From IMG/VR virus record IMGVR_UViG_3300042346_001592, positions 1 to 64,000 of that record: a stretch of 64,000 nt of DNA; one strand, written 5' to 3'. Shown here piece after piece: positions 25,691 to 37,884 of the stretch. The position numbers and the translations under genes are program-made. The notes below the pieces were generated by a model. It did not search any database and was not told where the DNA came from. It was given only the letters and a program-made list of their open reading frames with translations. Origin of the DNA: a virus. Each line of letters opens with the position of its first letter. The stretch's first letter is position 1.

Positions 25691-27468
25691 TCTGAAAAGG
25701 AATCACGAATTTCAACCTTAAATATATTTTTAAGCTCATCAAGTTCGTCTTCGGTTACACCAGTTTCTATTGTTCCGTCTGGATATTTCACTGCATAAGT
25801 TGTGAATTCATTTACGATATTTTGAATATCTTCACCCAGATCACCCAGATCATCATTTAAAAGTTTTTCTATAAGGCAATCTAGAAGATCTTCATCGTAT
25901 CCGTTAGCTAGAACGGCAACATTAGAAAAACAATCCTCATCACCAGCACCGGTATTTCCACTACCACTCACGAAAGGGTTGGCGACAGATGCTGTAAGAC
26001 CTTGGTTAGGTGTTCCTGGTATAGGTACACCGGTTCCAAGTCTTGGAATAAGCAGTGATTGTGTGCCACCACCACAATTTACAAATGCTCTTGGTGCCGT
26101 TAAATAACCAGAGCCTTTATTGGTGAGAATCGCTTCTTTAACATTGCCTCCTACTATTCTAACAAAACCAGTCGCTGATTGACCACTGAAGCCAGATGGG
26201 TTGATAAAATTAATAACACATTGTGATGCGTTATAGTTAATACCTTCGTCGTATATTTCAACTCTGTCGACACTATAAGAAAATTGAGAACCCGATGATT
26301 GATCTTCCAATCCAATATCTGCGTCAGCAAGAGCGGCATCCTCAACTGAACCCGAGGTCGCGTTGATAGGATTTGTAGAACTATCTACAGAGGTATCTTT
26401 CTTACAGATATTAGCTAACTGCTCTTCCAGAGATTTTATTTCTTCGTTTGTGTCATCATATCCTTCAACAGCATCGATAAATCTTTCTAAATCGTCGTCC
26501 TCGGAAATATCCGTGTCATTTCTTATTATTTTTAGAGCTAGTGAATAGTTTAAATCTCCTCCGAGTGTTACGTGGTCTGGATCTGGATCGAAAAGATCAT
26601 CTTTCCAACGACCTTGTGGAAACCCAGCTCTTCTACCGCGACGGTTGGCTCGCCTTTCAAATCGTCTTCTTTTTCTTTGCATACGACGAATTTTTCTTCT
26701 TATTCTTCTGCGCTGTTTTTCACAAGATGGTTTTCTTTTTTTGAGAAAATCAAGAATTTTGAAAATAAAGTTTTTGATAACTTCTAATGGGTCGAGAAGT
26801 TTAAGAATAATCTGTATAGCTGATCCGATAGATGATATGATTGATTTTATTTTTTCTTTCTTAATAACAAATATAAGTAGAGCTAAAGGTGACAAATAAA
26901 TTAGTAGTTTTGCAAAAGATAAAATAATTGTTTTCAAAGCTTTTACAATTTGAATAACATGCACAATAGCCTCTGCTATGTTCCAAGGTGGCACAAAAAT
27001 AATAACCGATATAGCCGCTATAGAACTACCAATAAGAGCAAAAGCCTCTATCATGTCACCTACAATTTTTTTGATTTCGCGAAAAAATCCACGAAGAGCT
27101 TGAACAAACTGTTTAGTCATCTTCTTAGCTTCGTCTTTCAGTTGCTTGACCATATTGGAGGCATTTCCCCAAATTTTATCTAGTTGATCTTTGAGTTTTT
27201 CTCTAAGTTCTTGAACAGATCCAGTTAGACCCGCAAATTCATAAATATTAGGTCTTTGTAATCCTTCACCACAATCACCGATCATTAGATCTGCTTGAAT
27301 CTTTGTTATTTCTGGTTGTTTGTGAATAAGAACTCTTTTCGCTATTTCTTCTTCACATATGAGAAACTCGTCGATAAAAGTCTTGAAATCAGGTAAAATG
27401 CCTGCTTCTAGGTTCTCTAATCTTTCTTCTAAAAGATCAAGTTGTTGAATAAGTTGATTAACATCCAT
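25687..27468 (-). CDS. Large putative virion structural protein, 593 aa
   Basis: The N-terminal ~120 residues are helical. A hydrophobic region at about 145-205 has two or three potential membrane-spanning helices, then a dense Arg-rich segment (about 250-285, RRRIRRKIRRMQRKRRRFER). The C-terminal part has an EGINY ... NKGSGYLTAP repeat-like segment (about 405-460) of the kind found in marine phage structural proteins. No enzyme motif is seen. A tail or baseplate component, perhaps membrane-interacting during DNA entry, is plausible but not shown. Confidence 0.5.
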   Translation of the reverse strand: MDVNQLIQQLDLLEERLENLEAGILPDFKTFIDEFLICEEEIAKRVLIHKQPEITKIQADLMIGDCGEGLQRPNIYEFAGLTGSVQELREKLKDQLDKIWGNASNMVKQLKDEAKKMTKQFVQALRGFFREIKKIVGDMIEAFALIGSSIAAISVIIFVPPWNIAEAIVHVIQIVKALKTIILSFAKLLIYLSPLALLIFVIKKEKIKSIISSIGSAIQIILKLLDPLEVIKNFIFKILDFLKKRKPSCEKQRRRIRRKIRRMQRKRRRFERRANRRGRRAGFPQGRWKDDLFDPDPDHVTLGGDLNYSLALKIIRNDTDISEDDDLERFIDAVEGYDDTNEEIKSLEEQLANICKKDTSVDSSTNPINATSGSVEDAALADADIGLEDQSSGSQFSYSVDRVEIYDEGINYNASQCVINFINPSGFSGQSATGFVRIVGGNVKEAILTNKGSGYLTAPRAFVNCGGGTQSLLIPRLGTGVPIPGTPNQGLTASVANPFVSGSGNTGAGDEDCFSNVAVLANGYDEDLLDCLIEKLLNDDLGDLGEDIQNIVNEFTTYAVKYPDGTIETGVTEDELDELKNIFKVEIRDSFSD

Positions 27469-27518
27469 CTATATTACTTTCTTTATATAGATTTTTTTTA
27501 GACTTCTCTCCTGGATTC

Positions 27519-29783
27519 TCACCAAGAACAACGACTATTCACCACGAATGGTTTGTATCTCTTTATGTCTTCGATACTTAATTTAGAAGGACAAATTTTC
27601 GATGATTGTTCTCTAATTCCTTGTGGGTTATATGCCCAGAAACCCTTAAAATTATGAATTATTTTTTTTGTTTTCTCTAAGTCACGAATAATTCCATCAT
27701 CTATATGTTCAAGTTCTTCTAAAATAATTCTAGCTGTAACAAGACTATTTCCGGTATAAAGAATAGAGAACCAATAATAGACTCTCATTAGATCTTCTAT
27801 ATTATCTCTTAAAAATTGAGGTAAGTCCTCTTGGGATACATCAGAAAAAGATCTACCACGAGCAGAAAAATACATCTCAAGAGCAGATACAATATCTATA
27901 GATTGAATAAGTTTTCCAAAATTTCTACATCCTATCTCTATATAACTATTAATTTTTTTGTAAAATTCGTCAGCTTCATAATAATCTATAAATTTAGCTT
28001 TATTTAGGGAAAAAGTTTCTTTTGACCATCTATCAAGAGATATTCTAAATAATTTTTGCGAAGGCGTTAACTGATCACATTCTTCTATTAATAGGTTCAT
28101 TAAATCACTTGATATATAATTTCCCAATTTATAATAAATATCTGGAGAAAAATAGGTTTGTTTTCCTAAATATCTAGTTAGGCCAAAAATTTCAGCATCT
28201 TCTTCTAGAATAAAGCACGCTCCTTTAGTGTTGTAGTAGAGTAAATTTTGTATAATAGAAAAATTCCACAAGTATAGTCCTGTAATACTACCAGCACTAG
28301 CCTTTAGAGCTTTTCTGATATCAGATATATTTATTTCATAAGCAGGTATAGTGAATAATTCAGGAACTCTCTTTCCATTTGCATTTCTTACCGAATGTTT
28401 ACTTAACCAAAACTCATCATTACGAACAAACCAAGTAGTCGATAAAGAATATTCTGGTTTGAAGTATTTCCTAACACCTGATACTTGTTTAGGTAATACT
28501 TTCTGGATAAGATTAGAAGAATCATTTTTACAGATACTCCACTTTTGCCAAGGATATTTTCTCGGGTCACCTTCATACACATCAAAAGCTCGAATAATCA
28601 TATTTTTATCTACGACACCATAACCTTCAACTTCTAAAGAATGTGGTAGATAGATATTACTCTTTTGAAACTCAGACCACACCGATTGATCTTTGTGAAT
28701 ATATTTTCTGTAAATATCAGACCAAACTGTGTAGATTTTCGGTACCTCTTCACCTTTTGGATAGGTCTGAACAATATCATCTCTATGATACCATTTATCT
28801 TCAGATGCCCAAAACCTGTGATATAGAGGTGATTTTGAACCTGAAATATGGTCTCTTATATGGAAAGTTACTCCTGGGTAATCTGACTTTTGGATTTCCT
28901 CTGATAGAGTATTGGTAATAAAACCACCCGAAAAATCTAACTTATTATCTACTAGTGGAATCACAAGAAACTGAAGACTATCTACATAGGGATATTTATC
29001 AAATAATACCCTTTTTAAGGTAACAACTACTTTTCCTGGTGATTCGCTATGATAGATAGCGTCTGGGTATTTGGATTTTAACCACGATTTACATTCAGTA
29101 AAAATTTCATCAGAGTTACTATATATTCTATCACAATAAATTGATCCGTCATCGGTCTTCCAGATAAGCGCTCTCGCTAGGAGTTTCTTTACGTCGCTAC
29201 CTGGCTCATAATCCGTAAATATCATCATAGAAACTCTCTCGGGATTTTCGGTATAGATTCCTAATCGATTGTTTTTATTAGCATATCGCATACAAGAGTT
29301 ACCGAGACTACTCTGGCCACCACGGTAGTAGTTATCACTAAGATACCAAAACTTGATTTCTTCTCCTTTCACGATATCAAACTCTCTTGGGTTATAGATC
29401 TTGTTCCATGCTGCTTTATAGGCATTTACAAATTCTTCAACTTGTGGTTCGGTAAATTTTATTCCGTTATCATTTAAGATACTACGAACTAATCTTCCGA
29501 CATTGGAATCTATTTTGGTTCTAGTAGATACATCAACGCCAGTTTCTTTGAATCTTTGATACTGCCTATCTTGTAGGTATAAAATCTTATCACTACTATC
29601 ACCAGGACCTAATAGATTGTAATTGGTCTTAATATCACTTCTATTATCTACCCAATCAATAATATACCTCTCTAGACCTGATGATGTTTTAATACCAGAG
29701 ATAATTTTTTTAAACTCTGGAGATACTTCTAAAACTGACTCTAATAAATATTCTAGATTGAAATCTTTGAACCTTTTTGTCAT
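27519..29783 (-). CDS. Large phage protein, paralogue A, 754 aa
   Basis: The sequence starts MTKRFKDFNLEYLLESVLE, resembling a capsid-targeting peptide followed by a possible cleavage site. The first ~230 residues are closely similar to the adjacent 750-residue gene, including a GNSCM motif (about residue 163) and RALIW ... DRIYSNSDEI (about 205-230). The C-terminal halves are more diverged. No family is recognised. Size, tandem duplication and N-terminus suggest a protein packaged in the head, as T4 Alt is, but no transferase motif was identified. Confidence 0.6.
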   Translation of the reverse strand: MTKRFKDFNLEYLLESVLEVSPEFKKIISGIKTSSGLERYIIDWVDNRSDIKTNYNLLGPGDSSDKILYLQDRQYQRFKETGVDVSTRTKIDSNVGRLVRSILNDNGIKFTEPQVEEFVNAYKAAWNKIYNPREFDIVKGEEIKFWYLSDNYYRGGQSSLGNSCMRYANKNNRLGIYTENPERVSMMIFTDYEPGSDVKKLLARALIWKTDDGSIYCDRIYSNSDEIFTECKSWLKSKYPDAIYHSESPGKVVVTLKRVLFDKYPYVDSLQFLVIPLVDNKLDFSGGFITNTLSEEIQKSDYPGVTFHIRDHISGSKSPLYHRFWASEDKWYHRDDIVQTYPKGEEVPKIYTVWSDIYRKYIHKDQSVWSEFQKSNIYLPHSLEVEGYGVVDKNMIIRAFDVYEGDPRKYPWQKWSICKNDSSNLIQKVLPKQVSGVRKYFKPEYSLSTTWFVRNDEFWLSKHSVRNANGKRVPELFTIPAYEINISDIRKALKASAGSITGLYLWNFSIIQNLLYYNTKGACFILEEDAEIFGLTRYLGKQTYFSPDIYYKLGNYISSDLMNLLIEECDQLTPSQKLFRISLDRWSKETFSLNKAKFIDYYEADEFYKKINSYIEIGCRNFGKLIQSIDIVSALEMYFSARGRSFSDVSQEDLPQFLRDNIEDLMRVYYWFSILYTGNSLVTARIILEELEHIDDGIIRDLEKTKKIIHNFKGFWAYNPQGIREQSSKICPSKLSIEDIKRYKPFVVNSRCSW

Positions 29784-29794
29784 ATGGTTATATA

Positions 29795-32047
29795 TTATTT
29801 ATTATTTGCCCAAAACTCGTTGTCAGATAAAAGATATAGATATAAATCTTCAATATTAATACCTTGTCTATTTAAATTTGGTGAGCTGATTATACCTCTG
29901 TATTCACCATAAAATATACTTCTAAACTCTGTAAGATCCTCTGAGTTTGATAGACTTGGAATCTTTTCATAGATCCATCCACCGTATTTCGGCGCTGAAC
30001 TAACTATAAATCTTCTCACTGCACCGGTATCTGGTAATTTGAGCCAAAGCATACTGAATAATTTGAAAATATTTAACAGGTCATCTTCACTACATTCGTA
30101 TTCTTGGCACCAGTTCCTAAAATCTTCTTTGATTTCATCAATACGCTCAGGTGTCAATGTTGATTCAATCGATTTTTTTGCACTATTAATAAATCTCAAT
30201 ATTTTTTCAGGATCTGATTCATTCACTAAATTTTCGATCTCAGCCTTTGTAAATTTAGTCAAGTCTTCTGATAGCCTTTTGGAAAATTCAATAAGTGATA
30301 TTCTCCAGTTTTTTTCCGAATTTGTAATTCTATCCAATGAGTTGCTTTTTAACTCTTCAAAATTCAGTAGATTGTTTTCAGATCCATAGTAAGATCGATC
30401 ATACCAAATACTATCAAAAACACTACGAAATTCTGGTCGCTCGATACAATCCTCTATACCAAGTAGTTTGGCGTCTATTTGTAAAATAGTATCTTTATAT
30501 ACAAATTTATTTATATCACCAATCATCAGATTTACAGAATGAACACGGCTATCATTAGAAAATTTTCTGAAAATTTTATTCCAATTAATATTCCAAACAC
30601 CAATACTAAACATTTTAGGCCAAAGTTCATTTCCAGGTAACCTTACAAGATCTTTTTCTTTATACCATCTAAATTTAGATACTGATCTTTCCCATGTACT
30701 GTTTTTAGTTGTTGGGATGCTTGTCAGATCTATTCCTAGATAATCTTTATAATCATTCTTTCCCAAAACTTTCAGCTGCATATAATCTTTTACGTCTTGT
30801 CCTATCAGGCGCTCGAGCTTTATCCATGGGTAATCTTTTTCATTTCCGATATACTTTTCTATAGCAATATAAACATAATTTGCATCTACAAGACCTAAAT
30901 CTAACATATTTATAGCTACATGTTTACTAATCCAAGTATTGTGAAAAGTTGATCCTACAGCATCTTCACGAATTAACCAAGAATTGTATAGTTTTGAATA
31001 AACACATAAATTTTTTGGCCATAACAGGGTCATACCATACACTTGAACTAACTCATCAGGTAGGTAATATCTACCTAATTTCTCGATATATGTATAAGAA
31101 GTTTCTGGTTTGCCAGTTCTGTGGTTTCTGAGCTTGAATATAATTTTACCACTAGATTCTTTTGGCTCTTCACTATGTAATACACCAGAGCCTTCTACTA
31201 ACTTATTATCAACTAGGTCATGAACAAGCCACAGAAGAGTATCCATGTAGGGATATTCATTATAAATCGTCTTTTGTAAACTTACTTGTATTGGAACTGG
31301 TGAAAGGCCGTTGAGGTCTCTGAAAATAGGATTTTTTAAATTTAATTTAAGCCACCTTTTACTTTCGTTAGTTATATCATCAGAGTTAGAATATATTCTA
31401 TCTACAAAAATTGAATCACCAACTTTCCAAAGAAGAGCTCGGGATATTAGTTTTTTTTCTCCTTGAAAATTCAGGTCTGTTAAGATCATCATAGATACTT
31501 TATCCGGATTATCACTATAGAAGTTCATTCTTGAGTTCACTGATGACGTTTTCATACAGGAGTTTCCGAGCTGATAGAGACCACCGGACATATAATTTTT
31601 TTCTAAATACCAAAAATTAATATCTTTACCACGAACTATAGAAAATTCTCTTGGGTTATATTTTGAGTTCCATACAGATTTGTAACTATTTACAAAATCC
31701 TCGATATCGGGTTCTGTGAATTGGATACTGTTATCAGCCAAAATACTTCTCGCAAATCTACCAATATTAGCCTCTGTTTTTGTTCTTGATGAAAGATCCT
31801 CTCCTTGTGATTTGTATCTTTGATATTGAAGATCTTGTAAATAGGATATTTTATCACTAGAAGTACCCGTTGATAAGTAGTTGTAGTTTGTTTTGATATC
31901 TTGCTCGTTATCAATCCAATCTATGAGTGTTTTTTCTATTTTACTCTTTGAATCGATAGATCCTAAAATCTTCCGAAATTCAGGATCGACCTCAAGTATT
32001 GATTCTAAAAGTAGATAGTTTGTGAAGTCCCGGTATTTTGTTCTCAT
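29795..32047 (-). CDS. Large phage protein, paralogue B, 750 aa
   Basis: Paralogue of the gene downstream: the N-terminus MRTKYRDFTNYLLLESILE, the GNSCM motif and the RALLW ... DRIYSNSDDI segment align without large gaps over the first ~230 residues, and short blocks (PWIKLERL versus PWQKWSIC) continue later. The two genes are separated by 11 nt and share strand and order, so they arose by tandem duplication. Role unknown; the N-terminus again looks like a capsid-targeting signal. It starts 10 nt downstream of a LamG-like fibre gene. Confidence 0.6.
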   Translation of the reverse strand: MRTKYRDFTNYLLLESILEVDPEFRKILGSIDSKSKIEKTLIDWIDNEQDIKTNYNYLSTGTSSDKISYLQDLQYQRYKSQGEDLSSRTKTEANIGRFARSILADNSIQFTEPDIEDFVNSYKSVWNSKYNPREFSIVRGKDINFWYLEKNYMSGGLYQLGNSCMKTSSVNSRMNFYSDNPDKVSMMILTDLNFQGEKKLISRALLWKVGDSIFVDRIYSNSDDITNESKRWLKLNLKNPIFRDLNGLSPVPIQVSLQKTIYNEYPYMDTLLWLVHDLVDNKLVEGSGVLHSEEPKESSGKIIFKLRNHRTGKPETSYTYIEKLGRYYLPDELVQVYGMTLLWPKNLCVYSKLYNSWLIREDAVGSTFHNTWISKHVAINMLDLGLVDANYVYIAIEKYIGNEKDYPWIKLERLIGQDVKDYMQLKVLGKNDYKDYLGIDLTSIPTTKNSTWERSVSKFRWYKEKDLVRLPGNELWPKMFSIGVWNINWNKIFRKFSNDSRVHSVNLMIGDINKFVYKDTILQIDAKLLGIEDCIERPEFRSVFDSIWYDRSYYGSENNLLNFEELKSNSLDRITNSEKNWRISLIEFSKRLSEDLTKFTKAEIENLVNESDPEKILRFINSAKKSIESTLTPERIDEIKEDFRNWCQEYECSEDDLLNIFKLFSMLWLKLPDTGAVRRFIVSSAPKYGGWIYEKIPSLSNSEDLTEFRSIFYGEYRGIISSPNLNRQGINIEDLYLYLLSDNEFWANNK

Positions 32048-32057
32048 AAAAATTAAA

Positions 32058-34061
32058 TTAAGTACATGAACCTAAGTCGGCTATTCTATTTTCATTACTA
32101 TCCTCGCCAAATCTCCCTTTCTGTATAGCAAAGAAATCATTACATAGCGCCTGGCTAAATCGTGTGTTCCAATAAATTACACTAGCTATTTCAACATTGT
32201 TGTTTGTTTCACCAATAACTATATTTGAAGTGTCATCCGCTGTGGGATTTCCCGGGTTGTTTTCTAAAAGTTGACCAGATACCAAATCTTGATTTGCTCC
32301 GTTATGTGAGAAGATATAAACATTAACGGTCGCTAGATTTAATCCAGTAACAAAAATATTATACCAACGATTAGACGTTGGACTACTTGGTGTTGTATAG
32401 GTCCATCTACCAGATGTGCCATCATCAGTGGCTCGAAAATCAAAGCTAATTAGTAAAGAACCTAATTCTATCGTATTTCTACCTTTACTAAAAATAGCTG
32501 AATCTGTCGAGATATTTCCAAATCTTACCCAGAGTGATAAACAAAATGGTGCGGTGAAAAAATTATTTATCACAGATTTATGAGTAATGGTTATCTGCTT
32601 GGCGGTATAAGTGGGCTTATGTCCTTGCCAAGTAAAGAAAGCATTAGTTCCGTGAAGATCATTTCCAGATATATCTGTCCATTGAGTAGCTCCGGGTGTA
32701 GAGGTTTTTGTTCCGGTATCTAGAGCAATTTTTATATTGGAATTTCTTATTTTACTATTAAGTGCGTATCTCAAAAAATTTTCTCTAATAGCATCATCAC
32801 CATAATTGACCGGATAGTATGATAGGTATTGGAAATTTTTATAGGCATTCTCTGTATTACTGTTAAGGTGGTATAAAACACTAGCTGTTGCTTGTGAGAT
32901 ATTTGTAAAAGGGCCAGCGAAATTAGCTGGTGTGGGATTATTAGTATGAACCCATTTACCATTTATGTAAGTTTTCCAATCAGAATTATTAGACCTAACA
33001 ACACTAATAAAATACCATGTATTTAAGGAAATAGTCGCTGAGTCTAGTGTGTAATCTTGTCTGCTATTTACACCATCTTGTCTATTCCAAGACATTGTAA
33101 GTTTGGTGTTACTACCGGTATTTCTATAACCAAGTCCCCAATACATGGTCGAAGTGTCTGGTTGACCACCAGATTTAACAAAAAAATTATTGTAATTTGT
33201 GGCATGATTAGTAGCCATAACATACATATTGAGTGTCCAACTTGTTGGTTCTAGACCACTTGACATACAAAAACCAGTATCACTTGGTATTTCGAATGCT
33301 AATAACCCACCACCAGTTGTTGCAAAATATCCACCTTCAAAATCCCAGTCACCAAGCAATTCATTTGATGAACCTATATTTCCGTGAGTAAGACCTGCCA
33401 AATTATATATTTTACCAGTCAATTGAGCACCCGGAACCATAGGTGTCGATGGTATAAATGAACTATCAAAAATTCGACTAGCTGTATTTGCAATTATTGG
33501 TGGATAAAATTTATTCACTACAACTCTATTTCCTGCGGTTCCACCCAAATAACTATTAGCATCATCTGTGATTAGCTGATCGGCATACCACTTGAAAGTC
33601 GTTACTAACTTAGCACGTGAAATGTTAATATCGGTGACTAAACCGTCAGTATAAAGACCAATTTGAGGACTTATACCCGATCCAGTATATCCTGAGAAAT
33701 ACTGAGTAAATTTAATAAGGTTATACCAGGGTTTATAAGGTGGAGACGCTTCAACATACTCCTGATCGGCGTTGGGTATATCTTTTGCGTCGGTTATAAG
33801 ATAGCAACTTGGTCCAAAACAATTATTTATTGAATCTTTATGAATATAGACAACATAAGTTTGATCTTCGAAACCGGTGATACCCGAAACCGATGATTGA
33901 AATGCTTGTGGATTCAAACCACCTCTAAACGTTCCCCAAGCACCCGTTGGATTATTACCCGCGTCAGAAAAGGCAAAATTACCAACTCTGATTGCATGTG
34001 GTGGATAACCCGGACTCGAAGCAGTATAATGAAGTATCTGATTGGGTATTGTTAGTGACAT
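32058..34061 (-). CDS. Fibre-like protein with two LamG/concanavalin-type domains
   Basis: A 667-residue virion-type protein. Two segments follow the LamG/concanavalin-like pattern of sugar-binding beta sandwiches: about residues 235-410 (WTLNMYVMATNH ... WYFISVVRSNNSDWKTYING) and about 485-620 (FCLSLWVRFGN ... RWYNIFVTGLNLATVNVYIF). Such domains in phage appendages bind host-surface polysaccharides. The N-terminal ~230 residues are probably the attachment part. It precedes the paralogue pair on the same strand and has a TATATATATA box 13 nt before its ATG. Confidence 0.65.
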   Translation of the reverse strand: MSLTIPNQILHYTASSPGYPPHAIRVGNFAFSDAGNNPTGAWGTFRGGLNPQAFQSSVSGITGFEDQTYVVYIHKDSINNCFGPSCYLITDAKDIPNADQEYVEASPPYKPWYNLIKFTQYFSGYTGSGISPQIGLYTDGLVTDINISRAKLVTTFKWYADQLITDDANSYLGGTAGNRVVVNKFYPPIIANTASRIFDSSFIPSTPMVPGAQLTGKIYNLAGLTHGNIGSSNELLGDWDFEGGYFATTGGGLLAFEIPSDTGFCMSSGLEPTSWTLNMYVMATNHATNYNNFFVKSGGQPDTSTMYWGLGYRNTGSNTKLTMSWNRQDGVNSRQDYTLDSATISLNTWYFISVVRSNNSDWKTYINGKWVHTNNPTPANFAGPFTNISQATASVLYHLNSNTENAYKNFQYLSYYPVNYGDDAIRENFLRYALNSKIRNSNIKIALDTGTKTSTPGATQWTDISGNDLHGTNAFFTWQGHKPTYTAKQITITHKSVINNFFTAPFCLSLWVRFGNISTDSAIFSKGRNTIELGSLLISFDFRATDDGTSGRWTYTTPSSPTSNRWYNIFVTGLNLATVNVYIFSHNGANQDLVSGQLLENNPGNPTADDTSNIVIGETNNNVEIASVIYWNTRFSQALCNDFFAIQKGRFGEDSNENRIADLGSCT

Positions 34062-34074
34062 AGTGTTCTTTTTC

Positions 34075-34084
34075 TATATATATA
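34075..34084 (-). promoter_or_regulatory. TATATATATA box, candidate promoter
   Basis: The box lies 13 nt upstream of the minus-strand ATG at 34061, between two structural genes. Confidence 0.4.
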
Positions 34085-34103
34085 AAAATTGTGAAGTAAA
34101 ATT

Positions 34104-35246
34104 CTACGTAGGTGTTCTACCACAAAATGGATAATTTCTATAACCAGCAACTGAGATACTTCCTGGCATAAAAACTTGACCCATAGTTTTTGTCATACTT
34201 ATTATCTCTGGTATTCTATACGAACTAGGGGCCTGTGTGGTGTGGCCTAAATGAGAGCAATTGTATGCGTTGAATTCTGAGTAGTGGTCATCTCCCCAAA
34301 AATCATAGATATTTGTATCTTGTCTGAGTGAGGGATATCTAAAACCAGTTATGATAGAATTAGATAACCCACTCGGATAAAAATCAATATTCAAGTTTGT
34401 TCCTTGAACAAGTGAATTTCTGAAATTTAAAACTCTTCCTTGATCAAAATTTCTAGAGCGTAAATTTCCAAAAATTGTATTATAGTAAATATCTTGATTT
34501 TCTGAAGGTATATGACCTACATACTTGAAATTACTATCTTGTAAAGAACTTATATCGTTTTCATTTGTTTGTGAATTTGTGCTACCTATTTGATCATCAG
34601 CAAATCCATTGAGTTCATCAAAGGGATCACAAAGGCTTATTTTAGCAACCATGTATTGATCCGAGCTTCCTTGATCGAAGGGATTCCCTAACCATTTGTT
34701 ACCACCTTCTGGACCTATAAATATTTTAAGACCACCTCTTCGCATTACTGGTTTTGCTACTGAAACATCACCGGTAGTTTGTGAAGGGGTTGCGTTCCAG
34801 GAGTGTGATAAACCCATAATACCATAACCTATAAAGAAATTCTGTGACATAGATGTTGGTTCTACCGGAACACATCCTATAAAAAGTATTTCACCAAACC
34901 AATTGAAATTATTATCTCCACTCGCTGGTAATGGATCATTCGTATAATCCGTGAAAGAAGCTGTAAAACTTTTGCCAAAATAACTCGAACGAGCTACATC
35001 AACACCTCTCAGCCTATATGAACTATTGAATTGTGATGAATTATTTATTCTTACACCACTAACTATGGCATTACTTAGATCAAAATTACGAATACTTGTT
35101 CCATAGACTAAGGAATTAGTTCCTGAATTGAAAATATCTTTACCGATAGTAAGTGATCTAGAGCTGAATGAAAGACCACGAGAATATAATTCATCGACTT
35201 TTCTAAGTCTAACTGAGTTTGTTGAATCTTGCCTTACTGGTGCCAT
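34104..35246 (-). CDS. Putative virion structural protein, 380 aa
   Basis: The start is placed at the ATG at 35246 (MAPVRQDSTNSVRLRKV); a longer TTG-initiated frame from 35270 would run through a TATATAT box at 35253-35259. The protein is rich in Ser, Asn, Gly, Phe and Tyr with a beta-type layout, typical of tail or fibre proteins. The short QDSTNS motif near its N-terminus recurs in the structural protein at 39376. No catalytic or sugar-binding motif is recognised. Confidence 0.55.
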   Translation of the reverse strand: MAPVRQDSTNSVRLRKVDELYSRGLSFSSRSLTIGKDIFNSGTNSLVYGTSIRNFDLSNAIVSGVRINNSSQFNSSYRLRGVDVARSSYFGKSFTASFTDYTNDPLPASGDNNFNWFGEILFIGCVPVEPTSMSQNFFIGYGIMGLSHSWNATPSQTTGDVSVAKPVMRRGGLKIFIGPEGGNKWLGNPFDQGSSDQYMVAKISLCDPFDELNGFADDQIGSTNSQTNENDISSLQDSNFKYVGHIPSENQDIYYNTIFGNLRSRNFDQGRVLNFRNSLVQGTNLNIDFYPSGLSNSIITGFRYPSLRQDTNIYDFWGDDHYSEFNAYNCSHLGHTTQAPSSYRIPEIISMTKTMGQVFMPGSISVAGYRNYPFCGRTPT

Positions 35247-35358
35247 CCAAAGTATATATTTAGATTTCAATTCACATCAACTTTATTGAAAAAATAGATA
35301 TGAATAATCTATTTTGGCACAGAATTTGATAGACAAAAAATAAAAAAAAATAAACTAT

Positions 35359-35637
35359 ATGGAACAAATGAACTTTAAACCTATTGGAGATAGGGTTCTG
35401 GTAGAACCCAGCCAACAAGAAGAAAAAACAGCTGGTGGTCTTTTTATCCCAGACACCGCTAAAGAAAAACCAACAACCGGAACAGTTGTAGCTGTCGGTC
35501 CCGGAAAAAAAGATGAACCAATGACATTGGTCGTAGGTGATACGGTGGTATTTAACAAATACTCCGGTACAGAATTCAAGTTTGAGGGTAAAAATTACCT
35601 AATTATGAAAGAATCTGACATTTTTGCAACAATCTAA
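35359..35637 (+). CDS. groES: Co-chaperonin GroES
   Basis: A full-length GroES (92 aa): N-terminal [20 protein letters not shown], the mobile-loop region [19 protein letters not shown] and the C-terminal half [23 protein letters not shown]. It caps the GroEL ring to enclose folding substrates. It is 20 nt upstream of groEL, as in bacterial operons. T4 instead encodes only gp31, a diverged GroES; here the sequence is very close to the bacterial family, which suggests acquisition from a host. Confidence 0.95.
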   Translation: MEQMNFKPIGDRVLVEPSQQEEKTAGGLFIPDTAKEKPTTGTVVAVGPGKKDEPMTLVVGDTVVFNKYSGTEFKFEGKNYLIMKESDIFATI

Positions 35638-35654
35638 AAAAAAATAAAAAATAA

Positions 35655-37283
<1,629 letters not shown>

Positions 37284-37304
37284 GATTTTTTTTCTATTAT
37301 CAAG

Positions 37305-37337
37305 AAAACCTCATCTCGAAAGGGATGAGGTTTTTTT
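37305..37337 (+). terminator. Strong terminator after groEL, GAAA tetraloop
   Basis: AAAACCTCATC (37305-37315) and GATGAGGTTTT (37324-37334) pair perfectly; a T-G and a C-G pair extend the stem to a GAAA loop at 37318-37321. T-runs on both sides make it a probable bidirectional terminator between groEL and the convergent gene. Confidence 0.9.
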
Positions 37338-37341
37338 CATT

Positions 37342-37884
37342 TCATGATCCCAAAGATCTTACAAAACGATCGAATCGAGTAATCAAAGACTCTGTGATTA
37401 TTTCTGGAGATTTGATAATATCATTCAAAAAACGTTTAAGATCATAAGTATCATAAGAGCTTTCATAGGTGTTTTGTATTTGTTTTATTTGTGAACCAGA
37501 TTTAAATAAAACAAAAACTCTATGACAAGTAAGTTCATTGGAACTCCCGACTAGACCTGATCTTACTATATTTCTAATATCTTCACTATTTTTAGAAACA
37601 ACTTTAAGTTGCCAATCACATTTTTTTTGTAATAGTTTGACTTGTTCATCATCTTTTCTTTGATTATCTGAAGTTATGTAATAGGTAATTATTTTAATAT
37701 TTAATTTTGTTGAAAAATCATTTTTAGCCTCTAAAAGATTCACCCAGTGGTTATCGTTTTCGGTTTTATTTTTACTACATTCGATATTTGTGAAATGAAG
37801 AATAGTAACTCCAATATTCGAATTAGTAGATACTGATGGTTCACCTAGTTCATTCTCTGATAAATTAATAGTTTTGTAGATCAT
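37342..37884 (-). CDS. Hypothetical protein, 180 aa
   Basis: Starts best at the ATG at 37884 (MIYKTINLSENELG); a longer TTG-initiated frame to 37941 would cover a TATATATA promoter box. The alpha/beta pattern with an early ILHFTNIECSKNK strand-loop-helix is loosely thioredoxin-like but has no CxxC, so this is only an observation. No other motif is seen. It is transcribed divergently from a structural gene and convergent with groEL. Confidence 0.55.
   Translation of the reverse strand: MIYKTINLSENELGEPSVSTNSNIGVTILHFTNIECSKNKTENDNHWVNLLEAKNDFSTKLNIKIITYYITSDNQRKDDEQVKLLQKKCDWQLKVVSKNSEDIRNIVRSGLVGSSNELTCHRVFVLFKSGSQIKQIQNTYESSYDTYDLKRFLNDIIKSPEIITESLITRFDRFVRSLGS

Noticed and set aside
26363-27183. 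Several plus-strand frames of 60-84 codons
   Set aside because: They lie inside the large minus-strand structural gene and have no start context or protein-like pattern.
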